Assembly (NCBI GenBank): GCA_036013505.1
Contig: CP107851.1
Span: 744,001 to 808,000 of the forward strand
Direction: 5' to 3'
Source of the DNA: Streptomyces sp. NBC_00510
GTDB lineage: Bacteria; Actinomycetota; Actinomycetes; Streptomycetales; Streptomycetaceae
DNA length: 64,000 bases
Within the stretch, counting starts at the first letter, position 1. Each line of letters begins with the position of its first letter. The notes beneath the pieces were generated by a model. That model was not told the DNA's origin. It saw only the letters and a program-made list of their open reading frames with translations, and searched no databases. Shown piece after piece: positions 16,715 through 25,262 of this stretch. The position numbers and the translations under genes are program-made.

Positions 16715-17722
16715 ATGCCTGATCGCCTCCACCCCGCAATCGTTGATGATATGGACCGCCGCATCATCGCGGCGCTCCAGCTCAACGGCCGTGCCCCGTG
16801 GAGTGCGATCGCCCATTGGGCGGGCGCCAGCGAGACCACCGTGCAGCGCCGGTACCAGAGCCTGCGTGAGCGGGGGCTCGTCCGCGTCGTGGCGACGCTG
16901 GAACTCGACCGCACCATGTCCGGCTCGTCCATGCTCGTCCGTGTCCAGGCACGTCCGGGGAAGGGTCTGGAACTGGCGCGGTTGCTGGCCGAGTGCCCGG
17001 AGGTGCGTTTCCTGGCGGTGGTCACCGGCGCGGCGGACCTCATCGTGGATTTCGTCGCCCAGGACAACGACCAGTTGATGCGCCTGCTGTACACCGATCT
17101 GCCGGGCGCCCACCTGATCACGGGTACGGAGTGCGTCGCCGCCATCCGCAGCTTCACCTCTCCGGCCCACTGGGACACGGGCCTGCTGCCCCCGCAGGCC
17201 CGCGACGCGCTGCGTCCCGTAGCGCTGGCGGCGCCCTTCGAACGCACCGGGTGGGACGAGGCGCCACAAGCGCTCTCCGATCTGGAGCGGGAGGTCGCCG
17301 GGACCCTGTCCTTCGACGGGCGGCTGCAGATGAGCACGCTCGCACGGCAGTTGGGGCGCAGCGAGTCCAGTGTGTCCCGGGCCCTGGAACGGCTGGTCAA
17401 CCGGGGGGTGCTGTACTTCCGCACCCTGGTCGACCCGGCGCTGCTGGGCTTCGAGGCCGAGTTCATGGTCTGGTTGTCGGTCGAGCCGGACCGGCTCGAC
17501 GCGGCCGGACGGCAGCTCGCCCGCCATGCCGGGACGAAGTTCCTGTCCGCCGCCACCGGCAGGTTCAACCTGGTCGGGCACGTCGTCCTGCCGCACCGCA
17601 CCGACGTGTTCCGCTACACGGCCGAGGTCGCAGGCGCCCTGCCCGGGCTGGTCGCCTCCGAGATCACCCTGCATCTGGCCACCCTCAAGCACGCCTGGAC
17701 CAAGATGACGATCCCGGCCTGA
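16715..17722 (+). CDS. Double-module Lrp/AsnC-family regulator
   Basis: A 335-residue regulator made of two Lrp/AsnC modules. The first winged helix (about residues 12-60, DRRIIAALQLNGRAPWSAIAHWAGASETTVQRR) and ligand-binding-type strand region (70-150) are followed by a second pair (about 190-240, LEREVAGTLSFDGRLQMSTLARQLGRSESSVSRAL, and 245-335). Single-module Lrp proteins are about 150 residues. Such proteins sense amino acids or related metabolites. It lies 120 bases before a coupled catabolic operon in the same direction and is its most likely regulator. The leader contains an AT-rich dyad. Confidence 0.85.
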   Translation: MPDRLHPAIVDDMDRRIIAALQLNGRAPWSAIAHWAGASETTVQRRYQSLRERGLVRVVATLELDRTMSGSSMLVRVQARPGKGLELARLLAECPEVRFLAVVTGAADLIVDFVAQDNDQLMRLLYTDLPGAHLITGTECVAAIRSFTSPAHWDTGLLPPQARDALRPVALAAPFERTGWDEAPQALSDLEREVAGTLSFDGRLQMSTLARQLGRSESSVSRALERLVNRGVLYFRTLVDPALLGFEAEFMVWLSVEPDRLDAAGRQLARHAGTKFLSAATGRFNLVGHVVLPHRTDVFRYTAEVAGALPGLVASEITLHLATLKHAWTKMTIPA

Positions 17723-17742
17723 CCTGCTCGGGTCCGGGCTCC

Positions 17743-17759
17743 CGGCGGTCCGACCGCCG
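17743..17759. terminator. Small hairpin after the Lrp gene
   Basis: Perfect 8-base arms CGGCGGTC and GACCGCCG around one base, 21 bases past the Lrp stop. It could attenuate read-through into the catabolic operon; the evidence is structural only. Confidence 0.4.
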
Positions 17760-17842
17760 CTTCCCCCGCCAGGGCACGCCGCTGCGGCGTCGCTCCTCGC
17801 GGATCTCTTCCTCCTGTCGTTCCCGACGAAGTGGAGACCTCC

Positions 17843-18775
17843 ATGCCCGAAACGGACAGCACCCCGCCCTCGGCGAGTTGGCGGTGGCCCGAAAGCGAAT
17901 GGCGCCGGCACGTCGACGCGGTGCGTGCCGGACGGCGCCTCACCCCCGCCCAGTGGCCCGGCGGGGCGCGCGTCGCCGTTGCCGTGTCCTTCGATCCCGA
18001 CCACGAGACGATCCCGCTGCGTGACGGTGAGACGAGCCCCGGCCGGCTCGCCCAGGGCGAGTACGGCGCTCGCGTGGGCGCGCCCCGCATCCTGGCGCTG
18101 CTGGAGAAGTACGGCGTGCCGGCGACGTTCTTCATGCCGGCCGTGTCCGCCCTGCTCCACCCGGAGGAGGCCGGTTCCTACACCCGGACCGGCCATGAGC
18201 TGGCCGTGCACGGCTGGATCCACGAACGCAACACACTTCTGTCGGCAGCCGACGAGCGCGCCCTGGTCGAGAGGTCCGTGGACACGCTGACCCGGCTGAC
18301 GGGTCAGCGGCCGGTCGGTGTCCGCACCCCCTCCTGGGACTTCTCCCCGAGCACGCTGGAGACCCTTCTCGGCCTGGGGTTCACCTACGACTCCTCGTTG
18401 ATGGCCGACGACGAGCCGTACGAGATCCTCGCAGCCGGGCAGCCCACGGGGCTGGTGGAGATCCCCGTCGACTGGATCCGCGACGACGCCCCCTATTTCA
18501 CGATGGACCGCTACGGCTCCGTCCGGCCGTACACCCGTCCCCGCGACGTCCTGGAGATCTGGACGGACGAGTTCGACGCCGCCTACCGGGACGGCGGGGT
18601 CTTCCAGCTCACCCTGCACCCCCACGTGATCGGCCACCGTTCGCGCCTGGTCGTCCTGCGTGAACTGCTCGACCACATCGCAGCCCACCCCGGCGTCTGG
18701 TACGCCACCCACGCACAGCTGGCGGAAGCGGTGCGCCACGACATCCCGTCTCGCGGAACGGAGAGCAGAGCATGA
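17843..18775 (+). CDS. NodB/PuuE-type polysaccharide deacetylase-like hydrolase
   Basis: A 310-residue carbohydrate-esterase-4 fold protein. It has the NodB-like landmarks VAVSFDPDHETIP (strand with Asp), VPATFFMPAVSALLHPEE, GHELAVHGWIHERNT (metal His pair) and RTPSWDFSPSTLE. Its N-terminal extension and operon place it with the PuuE/cyclic-amidase-like branch, which hydrolyses amides rather than chitin; no signal peptide is present. ATG 17843 is chosen because GGAG ends 7 bases upstream. It is the first gene of a tightly packed operon (next start overlaps its stop by 4 bases) with a transporter, an SDR and a KPR-M20 fusion, which suggests cytosolic breakdown of an imported amide or N-acyl compound. 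Confidence 0.82.
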   Translation: MPETDSTPPSASWRWPESEWRRHVDAVRAGRRLTPAQWPGGARVAVAVSFDPDHETIPLRDGETSPGRLAQGEYGARVGAPRILALLEKYGVPATFFMPAVSALLHPEEAGSYTRTGHELAVHGWIHERNTLLSAADERALVERSVDTLTRLTGQRPVGVRTPSWDFSPSTLETLLGLGFTYDSSLMADDEPYEILAAGQPTGLVEIPVDWIRDDAPYFTMDRYGSVRPYTRPRDVLEIWTDEFDAAYRDGGVFQLTLHPHVIGHRSRLVVLRELLDHIAAHPGVWYATHAQLAEAVRHDIPSRGTESRA

Positions 18776-20085
18776 CCGCACAGCAGGACCGGACCGCCCC
18801 CACGGGCACCGAGCCCGCGGCCCGCCTGAACGCGCGTCAGGTGAAGGCCATCGCCGCGGGCGCCGTCGGCAACACCATCGAGTGGGTCGACTGGGCCCTC
18901 TACGCGATCTTCGCGAAGATCATCTCCACCGAGTTCTTCCCCTCCGGCGCCGACGACGTCGCCTTGCTGTCCACGCTGGCGATCTTCGCCGTCGGCTTCG
19001 TCATGCGCCCGGTCGGCGCCGCGGCACTCGGCGTCTACGCGGACCGCAACGGCCGCAAGAAGGGCCTGACGCTGACCGTGGGACTGATGGCGGGCGCGTC
19101 GTTCGTCATCGCCCTGACCCCGTCGTACGACAGCATCGGCGTCGCCGCCCCCCTCGTGCTCCTGCTGGCCCGGCTGGTCCAGGGGTTCTCCGCCGGAGGC
19201 GAGTTCGGGTCCTCCTCGGCGTTCCTGGTCGAATCCGGGGTCCGGGGCGGACGCGCGTTCGCCGGTTCCTGGCAGCAGGTGTCCGTCGGCGGTGGCGCAC
19301 TGATCGCCTCGCTGCTCGGCACCGTGACGACGTCCACGCTCGACGACGCGGCCCTGCACTCCTGGGGCTGGCGGGTGGCCTTCGCCGTCGGCGGCCTGCT
19401 GGGACTGGCCGGCCTGTGGCTGAGGATCTCGGTCGAGGACACCGACTCCTTCCAGCGGGCCCACAGTGCGGGCCTCACCCGCTCGAACCCCCTGCGCATC
19501 ATGGTCACCGAGCATCCCCGCGCGGCCCTGCGCGTCGCCGGCATCACCATCGCCGGCACCCTGACCTATTACATCTGGGTCAACTACCTCCCCACGTACG
19601 CCAACCTGACCACCGGCATACCCCTGAGCAAGGCACTGCTCTCGCAGAGCCTGTGCCTGGCCGTCTTCATCACCTTGCTGCCCCTGGTCGGCCGGCTGTC
19701 CGACCGCGTCGGCCGCAAGCCCACGCTGGCCGGATTCGCCGCCGGGTTCATCCTGCTGAGCTGGCCCCTGCTCCACTTCCTCGACGCCAGCTTCACCCGG
19801 CTGTTCCTGGTGCAGCTGACCGGCATGCTGCTGATCCTCGGCTACTCCGCCAACTGCGCCGTCATCATGGCCGAGCAGTTCCCTCCCGAGATCCGCGCCA
19901 CCGGCATCGCCCTCCCGTACGCCCTGGCGGTGGCCCTCTTCGGCGGCACCGCTCCCTATGTGACCACCTGGATGCACGACCACCACTACGGCGGCTGGTT
20001 GTGGCTCTACGTCTCCGCCGCCTCGCTCGTCTCCCTCGTCGTCTACCTCACCATGCCCGAGACCAAGGACAAGGAGTTCGCCTGA
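18772..20085 (+). CDS. MHS-family (MFS) metabolite transporter
   Basis: A 437-residue, twelve-segment transporter of the metabolite:H+ symporter family (KgtP/ShiA/ProP type). Typical features are AVGNTIEWVDWALYAIF in the first helix, the loop DRNGRKKGL between helices 2 and 3, and RLSDRVGRKP at the equivalent loop of the second half. Members import organic acids and related compounds. The ATG overlaps the stop of the deacetylase-like gene (ATGA), and its own stop overlaps the next start (TGATG). It most likely imports the substrate that this operon degrades. Confidence 0.9.
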   Translation: MTAQQDRTAPTGTEPAARLNARQVKAIAAGAVGNTIEWVDWALYAIFAKIISTEFFPSGADDVALLSTLAIFAVGFVMRPVGAAALGVYADRNGRKKGLTLTVGLMAGASFVIALTPSYDSIGVAAPLVLLLARLVQGFSAGGEFGSSSAFLVESGVRGGRAFAGSWQQVSVGGGALIASLLGTVTTSTLDDAALHSWGWRVAFAVGGLLGLAGLWLRISVEDTDSFQRAHSAGLTRSNPLRIMVTEHPRAALRVAGITIAGTLTYYIWVNYLPTYANLTTGIPLSKALLSQSLCLAVFITLLPLVGRLSDRVGRKPTLAGFAAGFILLSWPLLHFLDASFTRLFLVQLTGMLLILGYSANCAVIMAEQFPPEIRATGIALPYALAVALFGGTAPYVTTWMHDHHYGGWLWLYVSAASLVSLVVYLTMPETKDKEFA

Positions 20086-20843
20086 TGCCCCACGCCGTCA
20101 TCACCGGCGCCACCGGCGGGATAGGGCAGGCGGTCGCCCGGCGGTTCGCGCAAGGAGGCTTCCGCCTGACGCTCGCTGACCTCCCGGGCGACGCCCTGGA
20201 GGACACCGCCGCAGGGCTGGGGGCCCATCCCGTTCCCGGGGACCTCACGCGGCCCGACACCGCCGGCGCCCTGATCGAAGGGGCCCGGGCGACCGGAGGT
20301 CCGATCGACGTCCTGGTCAACGCCGCCGGCGTCTACCCCTCCCTGGACATGGCCGACGTCACCGCGCGGACCTGGGACCGCTTGTTCGACCTGAACCTGC
20401 GAGCGCCGGTGCTGGCCACCGCCGCGTACGCGAGGCAGGCACGGCAGGACGGGGCCGGGGGCTGCGTCGTCAACATCTCTTCCGGATCGGCGCTGCGTTC
20501 CCGCCTCGGCGGCGGCCCCTACGCGACGTCGAAGGCCGCGCTGGAGATGGCCACACGCGCCGCCGCCCTGGAACTCGGTGCCGAGGGCATCCGCGTCAAC
20601 GCCGTCAGCCCGGGATTCGTCCCGGTCGGCAGCAGCGTCAATCCCGTCTCCGCGGAGTACGCCGCCGCCATCTCGGTCAACCCGCTCGGACGTGCGGGAA
20701 CCCCGTCCGACATCGCCGAGGCCGTCTACTGGCTCAGCACCCCGGAGGCCTCCTGGATCACCGGAGAGGTCCTGCGGGTGGACGGCGGCTCCAGCGCGGG
20801 AACCCTGCACCTGCCCCGCATCCAGGAGGGACGCACCGCATGA
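20085..20843 (+). CDS. Short-chain dehydrogenase/reductase
   Basis: A 252-residue classical SDR. Visible are the cofactor motif GATGGIGQA (near residue 9), the NAAG strand, the catalytic Ser in NISSGSALRSRLGG, the YxxxK pair in PYATSKAALE, and the VDGGSSA C-terminal signature. It interconverts an alcohol and a ketone or aldehyde with NAD(P). It is translationally coupled on both sides (TGATG upstream, ATGA downstream), so it is an integral step of the operon. Confidence 0.92.
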   Translation: MPHAVITGATGGIGQAVARRFAQGGFRLTLADLPGDALEDTAAGLGAHPVPGDLTRPDTAGALIEGARATGGPIDVLVNAAGVYPSLDMADVTARTWDRLFDLNLRAPVLATAAYARQARQDGAGGCVVNISSGSALRSRLGGGPYATSKAALEMATRAAALELGAEGIRVNAVSPGFVPVGSSVNPVSAEYAAAISVNPLGRAGTPSDIAEAVYWLSTPEASWITGEVLRVDGGSSAGTLHLPRIQEGRTA

Positions 20844-23065
20844 CCGACGGCACCTACACCGTGGTCGGGGGCGGCGCCATCGGCGGCATCCTCGCCCACC
20901 GCCTGGTCCGGGCGGGACAGCGCGTCCGGCTCGTCGACACCGATCGTGCTCACGTCGAGGCCATCCGCGCGCACGGTCTCGCGCTGGCCCGTGACGGGAG
21001 GGAACCCGAGGTCGCGCACGTCGAAGCGCTGCTGCCGGAGGAGTACGAGGGCCCGCTGCACCACGTGCTGCTGGCCGTGAAGGCACAGGCGACCGACACG
21101 GCACTCGACTGGATCACCCCGCGCCTCGGCCCGGACGGATGGATCGCCTCCCTGCAGAACGGGTTCAACGAGGATCGCATCGCCGAGCGGGTGGGACCGG
21201 ACCGGACGATCGCCGCCTTCATCAACGTCTTCGCCGACGTCACCGAACCCGGCGTGGTGCGCGACGGCGGCACCGGCGCCCTCGTCGTGGGCGAGATGCG
21301 CGGCAGGCCGGTCTCCGGGCGGGTCCGCCAGCTGGTGGCCCACCTCTCGGTGGGTGCCGACGCGGTGGCCAGCGACAACGTGGACGGCTACCTCTGGGCC
21401 AAAGCGGGCTTCGGCGCCATGCTGGCCGCCACGGCGCTGGCCGACGCGCCGATGGCGGACCTGATCGACCGGCACACCACGGTCATGGCCGCGGTCGCCG
21501 CGGAGGTCTTCGCGGTCGCCGACACCCTCGGCGTCACCCTGGAACCCTTCGACGCCTTCGACCCCGACGCCTTCCGCGCCGGCGCGGCACCGCAGCGGCG
21601 ACGCGCCGCGGCGGACCGGCTGACGCGGTGGCTGCGCACCCAGCCCAAGAACCGCAGCGGCATCTGGCGCGACCTGGCCGTCCGTGGCCGTCCCGTCGAG
21701 GTGACCACGCACTACGCCGACGTGTTCGCCCGGGCCGACCGGCACGGCATCCCCACACCGGTGCTGCGCGCGGTGGTCGACGGCCTGAAGGAGCTCGAGA
21801 GGGACCCCGCCACCATGTCCGAGGAGCGGCTCGAAGCCCTGCGGCCCCTGGCCGCCAGAGGTCCGGACGCGACCCGGCCCCCCGTGCAGGACCTGCCGCA
21901 CCTGCCCGCGGCCGGCCCCGAGGACGCCGAGCGCATCCGGTCGTGGCTCGCCGGCCGGCACGAGGAGATCGTGGCGGACCTGGCCGCCTACACCGGGCTG
22001 GAGAGCCCCAGCGACGACAAGGGCCTCCTCGGCGCGTGCCTCGACTGGCTGCGGCGGTGGCTCGACGAGCGCCTGGGGACCGACTGCGAACAGGAAGTCC
22101 TGCGCCGCCCGGACGCGGGCGACATCCTGATCCGCCGCCACGCCGGCACCGGGGGCGCCCCCGTACTGCTCCTCGCGCACTACGACACCGTCTGGCCCGC
22201 GGGCACCCTGGCGGCACGCCCCTTCCACGTCGACGGTGACCGCATCACCGGGCCCGGCGTCTTCGACATGAAAGCCGGCCTCGTCCAGGCCGTCTGGGCG
22301 CTGAAGGCCCTGGACGCCCTCGGCCTGCCCCGGCCGGCCGTCACCCTGCTCCTCAACGGTGACGAGGAGACCGGGAGCCGGGCCTCGCGGGACGTCCTCG
22401 TCGACGAGGCCCGGAACAGCCGCGCCACCCTGGTCTTCGAGGCGTCCGCCCCCGGCGGAGCCCTGAAGACGGCACGCAAGGGCGTCGGCCTGTTCCGCGT
22501 CACCGTCACCGGGGAGGAAGCGCACGCCGGTCTGGACCCGGAGCGCGGAGCCAGCGCGGTGGACGAACTGGCCCGCCAGATCCTGGATCTCGCCGGTCTG
22601 CGGAACCACGACGCCGGCACAAGCCTCAACGTCGGCGTCGTCACCGGCGGCACCCGGCCCAACGTCACCGCCGGCCACGCGGTCGCCGACCTCGACGTCC
22701 GCGTCTCCACGCAGGCCGAGGCGCAGCGCATCACCGCGGCCCTGGACGGCCTGCGGCCCCACGATCCCCGCACCACCGTCACCGTCACCGGCGGCTGGAA
22801 CCGGCCGGTCTTCACCCGCACCGCCGACGTGGCCGCCCTGGCAGGACTGGCACGGCGCTGCGCCGGGCTGCTCGGCGAGCGGCTCGACGAGGCGGGTGTC
22901 GGGGGCGCGAGCGACGGCAACCTCGCCGCAGCCGCGGGCAGCCCCGTCCTGGACGGACTGGGCGCGGTCGGAGACGGCGCCCACGCCGTGTCCGAATACG
23001 TCGACGCCGGCCGAATCATGCCGCGCGCGGCGCTTTCCGCGCTGATCCTCACGTCCTTCGCCTGA
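20840..23065 (+). CDS. Fusion: ketopantoate reductase-like dehydrogenase + M20 metallopeptidase
   Basis: A single 741-residue frame joins two enzymes. Residues 1 to about 335 are an ApbA/PanE-type 2-hydroxyacid dehydrogenase: Rossmann motif VVGGGAIGG (8-16), LLAVKAQATDTAL, SLQNGFNED, and the C-terminal helical domain with the Lys-containing WAKAGFGAMLA. After a Pro-rich linker (about 338-360), the rest is an M20 peptidase close to glutamate carboxypeptidase: metal ligands in AHYDTVW and GPGVFDMKAG, catalytic Glu in NGDEETGS, then FEAS, HAGLDPERG in the lid domain and the terminal His in GDGAHAVSEY. All catalytic residues are present in both halves. There is no stop or frameshift at the junction. 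It ends the operon, 27 bases before a strong terminator. Confidence 0.88.
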   Translation: MTDGTYTVVGGGAIGGILAHRLVRAGQRVRLVDTDRAHVEAIRAHGLALARDGREPEVAHVEALLPEEYEGPLHHVLLAVKAQATDTALDWITPRLGPDGWIASLQNGFNEDRIAERVGPDRTIAAFINVFADVTEPGVVRDGGTGALVVGEMRGRPVSGRVRQLVAHLSVGADAVASDNVDGYLWAKAGFGAMLAATALADAPMADLIDRHTTVMAAVAAEVFAVADTLGVTLEPFDAFDPDAFRAGAAPQRRRAAADRLTRWLRTQPKNRSGIWRDLAVRGRPVEVTTHYADVFARADRHGIPTPVLRAVVDGLKELERDPATMSEERLEALRPLAARGPDATRPPVQDLPHLPAAGPEDAERIRSWLAGRHEEIVADLAAYTGLESPSDDKGLLGACLDWLRRWLDERLGTDCEQEVLRRPDAGDILIRRHAGTGGAPVLLLAHYDTVWPAGTLAARPFHVDGDRITGPGVFDMKAGLVQAVWALKALDALGLPRPAVTLLLNGDEETGSRASRDVLVDEARNSRATLVFEASAPGGALKTARKGVGLFRVTVTGEEAHAGLDPERGASAVDELARQILDLAGLRNHDAGTSLNVGVVTGGTRPNVTAGHAVADLDVRVSTQAEAQRITAALDGLRPHDPRTTVTVTGGWNRPVFTRTADVAALAGLARRCAGLLGERLDEAGVGGASDGNLAAAAGSPVLDGLGAVGDGAHAVSEYVDAGRIMPRAALSALILTSFA

Positions 23066-23092
23066 AAGACGCGGCAGCACCACCGCGAACGT

Positions 23093-23122
23093 GTGTGGGC
23101 GCCGCCATGGCGGCGCCCACAC
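23093..23122. terminator. Perfect 30-base palindrome ending the catabolic operon
   Basis: A perfect hairpin (two 15-base arms, centre at 23107/23108) starting 28 bases after the stop of the fusion gene. Confidence 0.88.
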
Positions 23123-23206
23123 GTATTCGTCATGGGGAGGGCATTGGTGGATTTCCCCTCCCGCACCTCATTTCCCACTGTTCTCACGCATTGAGGAGAC
23201 ACCTTC

Positions 23207-24304
23207 GTGAGCACGCTCTTCGAGCCCCTCACCCTCCGGTCGCTGACCATTCCGAACCGGATCTGGATGGCCGCGATGTGCCAGTACAGCGCCGCGCCGG
23301 ACGGCGAGCAGGCGGGCGTGCCGAACGACTGGCACTTCACGCACCTGGCGGCCCGGGCCACCGGCGGCACCGGACTGATCATCACCGAGGCCACCGCGGT
23401 CACCCCCGAGGGCCGCATCAGCCCGTACGACCTCGGCATATGGAACAACACCCAGGTCGAGGCCTTCCGGCGGATCACCGCCTTCCTGACGTCCCAGGGC
23501 ACCGTGCCCGGCATCCAGCTCGCCCACGCCGGCCGCAAGGCCTCCACCGAACGCACCTGGGTCGACCGCGGCGCCCCCATCACCCCCGACACCCAGCACG
23601 GCTGGACACCCGTCGCACCGAGCGCGACCGCCTTCAAGGAGGGCGCGACGACTCCCGAAGAGCTCTCGGCCGAGGAAATCGCCGCTGTCGTCGAGGCGTT
23701 CGCCGACGCCGCCCGGCGGGCCCTGGACGCCGGTTTCGAGGTCGCCGAAGTCCACGGAGCACACGGCTACCTGATCCACCAGTTCCTGTCCCCGCACAGC
23801 AACCGCCGCACCGACGCCTACGGCGGCGACTTCGCCGGCCGCACCCGCTTCGCCCTGGAGGTCGTCGACGCCGTCCGCGAGGTCTGGCCTGCCGGCCTGC
23901 CGGTCTTCTTCCGGGTCTCCGCCACCGACTGGCTGCAGGAGAACGACGACGCGCGCGACGGGTGGACCGCGGAGGAGACCGTCCGCCTCGCCAAGGAGCT
24001 CCGCTCCCGTGGCGTCGACCTCCTCGACGTCTCCACCGGAGGGAACGTGCCCGACGTGAACATCCCGGTCGGCCCCGACTACCAGGTGCCCTACGCGCAA
24101 CGCGTGCGCGAGGGGGCCGGCATGCCCGTGGCCGCCGTCGGCATGATCACCGAGCCCGGCCAGGCGCAGGCCATCGTCGGCTCCGGGGGTGTGGACGCCG
24201 TCCTCCTCGGCCGCGAGCTGCTGCGCGACCCGTACTGGGCGCGCCACGCGGCCACGGCACTGGGCGGGCAGGTCACCACCCCCGTCCAGTACCACCGCGC
24301 TTAG
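23207..24304 (+). CDS. NADH:flavin oxidoreductase, YqjM-type old yellow enzyme
   Basis: A 365-residue FMN-binding TIM-barrel ene-reductase. Landmarks of the YqjM class are Cys in MAAMCQYSA near residue 25, HLAARATGG, QLAHAGRKAS, the substrate-binding pair in HGAHGYLIHQFLSPHSNRRTD and the phosphate site at VGMITEPGQA with LLGRELLRDPYW. It reduces activated C=C bonds using NAD(P)H. GTG 23207 is preceded by GAGGAGAC 7-8 bases upstream. A terminator separates it from the operon to its left and another follows it, so it appears monocistronic. Confidence 0.93.
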   Translation: MSTLFEPLTLRSLTIPNRIWMAAMCQYSAAPDGEQAGVPNDWHFTHLAARATGGTGLIITEATAVTPEGRISPYDLGIWNNTQVEAFRRITAFLTSQGTVPGIQLAHAGRKASTERTWVDRGAPITPDTQHGWTPVAPSATAFKEGATTPEELSAEEIAAVVEAFADAARRALDAGFEVAEVHGAHGYLIHQFLSPHSNRRTDAYGGDFAGRTRFALEVVDAVREVWPAGLPVFFRVSATDWLQENDDARDGWTAEETVRLAKELRSRGVDLLDVSTGGNVPDVNIPVGPDYQVPYAQRVREGAGMPVAAVGMITEPGQAQAIVGSGGVDAVLLGRELLRDPYWARHAATALGGQVTTPVQYHRA

Positions 24305-24366
24305 CTTCGGCGGCGCGGCGGCAGGAGGCCCCGGGGCGTCCACTGCGGTGAGGCGGGCAACGCAGT

Positions 24367-24396
24367 CCGGCCGGCAGGTGTATCCCTGCCGGCCGG
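24367..24396. terminator. Terminator between OYE and lsr2
   Basis: Perfect 12-base arms CCGGCCGGCAGG and CCTGCCGGCCGG with a 6-base loop, between convergent genes. Confidence 0.82.
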
Positions 24397-24417
24397 GCCG
24401 TCGTGCCAGTGCGGGTC

Positions 24418-24750
24418 TCAGCCGTTGGACGCGGCCTCGAACTGACGGCGGACGCTCTCCGAGATGCGGCCGCGGTCGCTGATCTCCACGCCGTTCGACT
24501 TCGCCCAGGCGCGCACGGCAGCATTGTCGGCGCCGACCTGCGTCCGCTGCTGCGGCACTCCCCTGCCACGGCTGCGCGACTGCTTGCGGGCAGCCTTCTG
24601 GAACGGAGCGAGCGCATCGCGCAACGCAGCCGCATTGTCGTCGCTGAGGTCGATCTCGTACTCACGCCCGTCGAGGCCGAAGTTCACCGTCTCGTGAGCG
24701 GTACCGCCGTCGATGTCATCGACCAGGAGAGTCTGCACGCGCTGCGCCAT
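24418..24750 (-). CDS. lsr2: Lsr2-type nucleoid-associated protein
   Basis: A 110-residue Lsr2. The N-terminal oligomerisation domain (MAQRVQTLLVDDIDGG, VNFGLDGREYEIDLSDDNAAALRDAL) and the C-terminal DNA-binding domain (VRAWAKSNGVEISDRGRISESV with the AT-hook-like RGR) are both clear. Lsr2 silences AT-rich, often horizontally acquired, DNA in actinobacteria. ATG 24750 is used, with AAAGGAAC 8-9 bases upstream; the frame continues upstream but that part is not Lsr2. Streptomyces usually carry two Lsr2 paralogues, so this may be the main copy or LsrL. Confidence 0.95.
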   Translation of the reverse strand: MAQRVQTLLVDDIDGGTAHETVNFGLDGREYEIDLSDDNAAALRDALAPFQKAARKQSRSRGRGVPQQRTQVGADNAAVRAWAKSNGVEISDRGRISESVRRQFEAASNG

Positions 24751-25262
24751 TTTTCTTGTTCCTTTCCCGAACAACCAACGTGACCCTACACGCAATCGGG
24801 ATAGGTGACCTTGGCGAGTTGCGTGACGGTTGTTGATGCGTTTGGAAGACGCAGTCCTCGGCTGGTCGGCGTCATTTCCGATCCGCTCGGCAGCCGGAAG
24901 TGCCGAGGGGCACGTTCCTGTGAATCCGGAAGGCCCGCGGGATCGGACATCCCTCGGCGACGGGCCGGGCGAAGGCCGGTCGTTCGAGACAGCACGTGCG
25001 CCCGCCGCGTTCACCGCCCGCAAGGTAAGGGGCGAAATATTGGTGAGCATGCGGTCGGCCGATGCCGTTGCCGCACCGTACCCGACAAATCCCGGCGGGA
25101 CGGTGAGAAGTCACCCCTGCGGCGCATCACGGGCGGTCGGCGCCGTCATCTCTTCGACCACGGTTCGTTAGCCCGGAAGACCCAGGACATCACCTGTTGG
25201 TCCGACACCGTCGGTGCCGCCCGAACTCAAGTGACCGGCGTCCTGCCGGAAGGGAGCTTCCC
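24751..25262. other. Long intergenic region between lsr2 and a lipoprotein gene
   Basis: No gene could be supported. Short frames exist on both strands but have no recognisable motif, no ribosome-binding site and no consistent codon bias. It should contain the divergent promoters of lsr2 and the DUF4232 lipoprotein. I saw no strong dyad. Confidence 0.5.

Noticed and set aside
16388..18781. A 797-codon minus-strand frame across the Lrp and deacetylase genes
   Set aside because: It spans two real genes and the gap between them with no recognisable motif.
20726..23122. A 798-codon minus-strand frame opposite the KPR-M20 fusion
   Set aside because: Same artefact: antisense to a gene with all catalytic motifs. 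It crosses the operon junction and has no ribosome-binding site.
24805..25171. Short frames between lsr2 and the DUF4232 gene
   Set aside because: No motif, no ribosome-binding site, inconsistent codon bias and mutual overlap.
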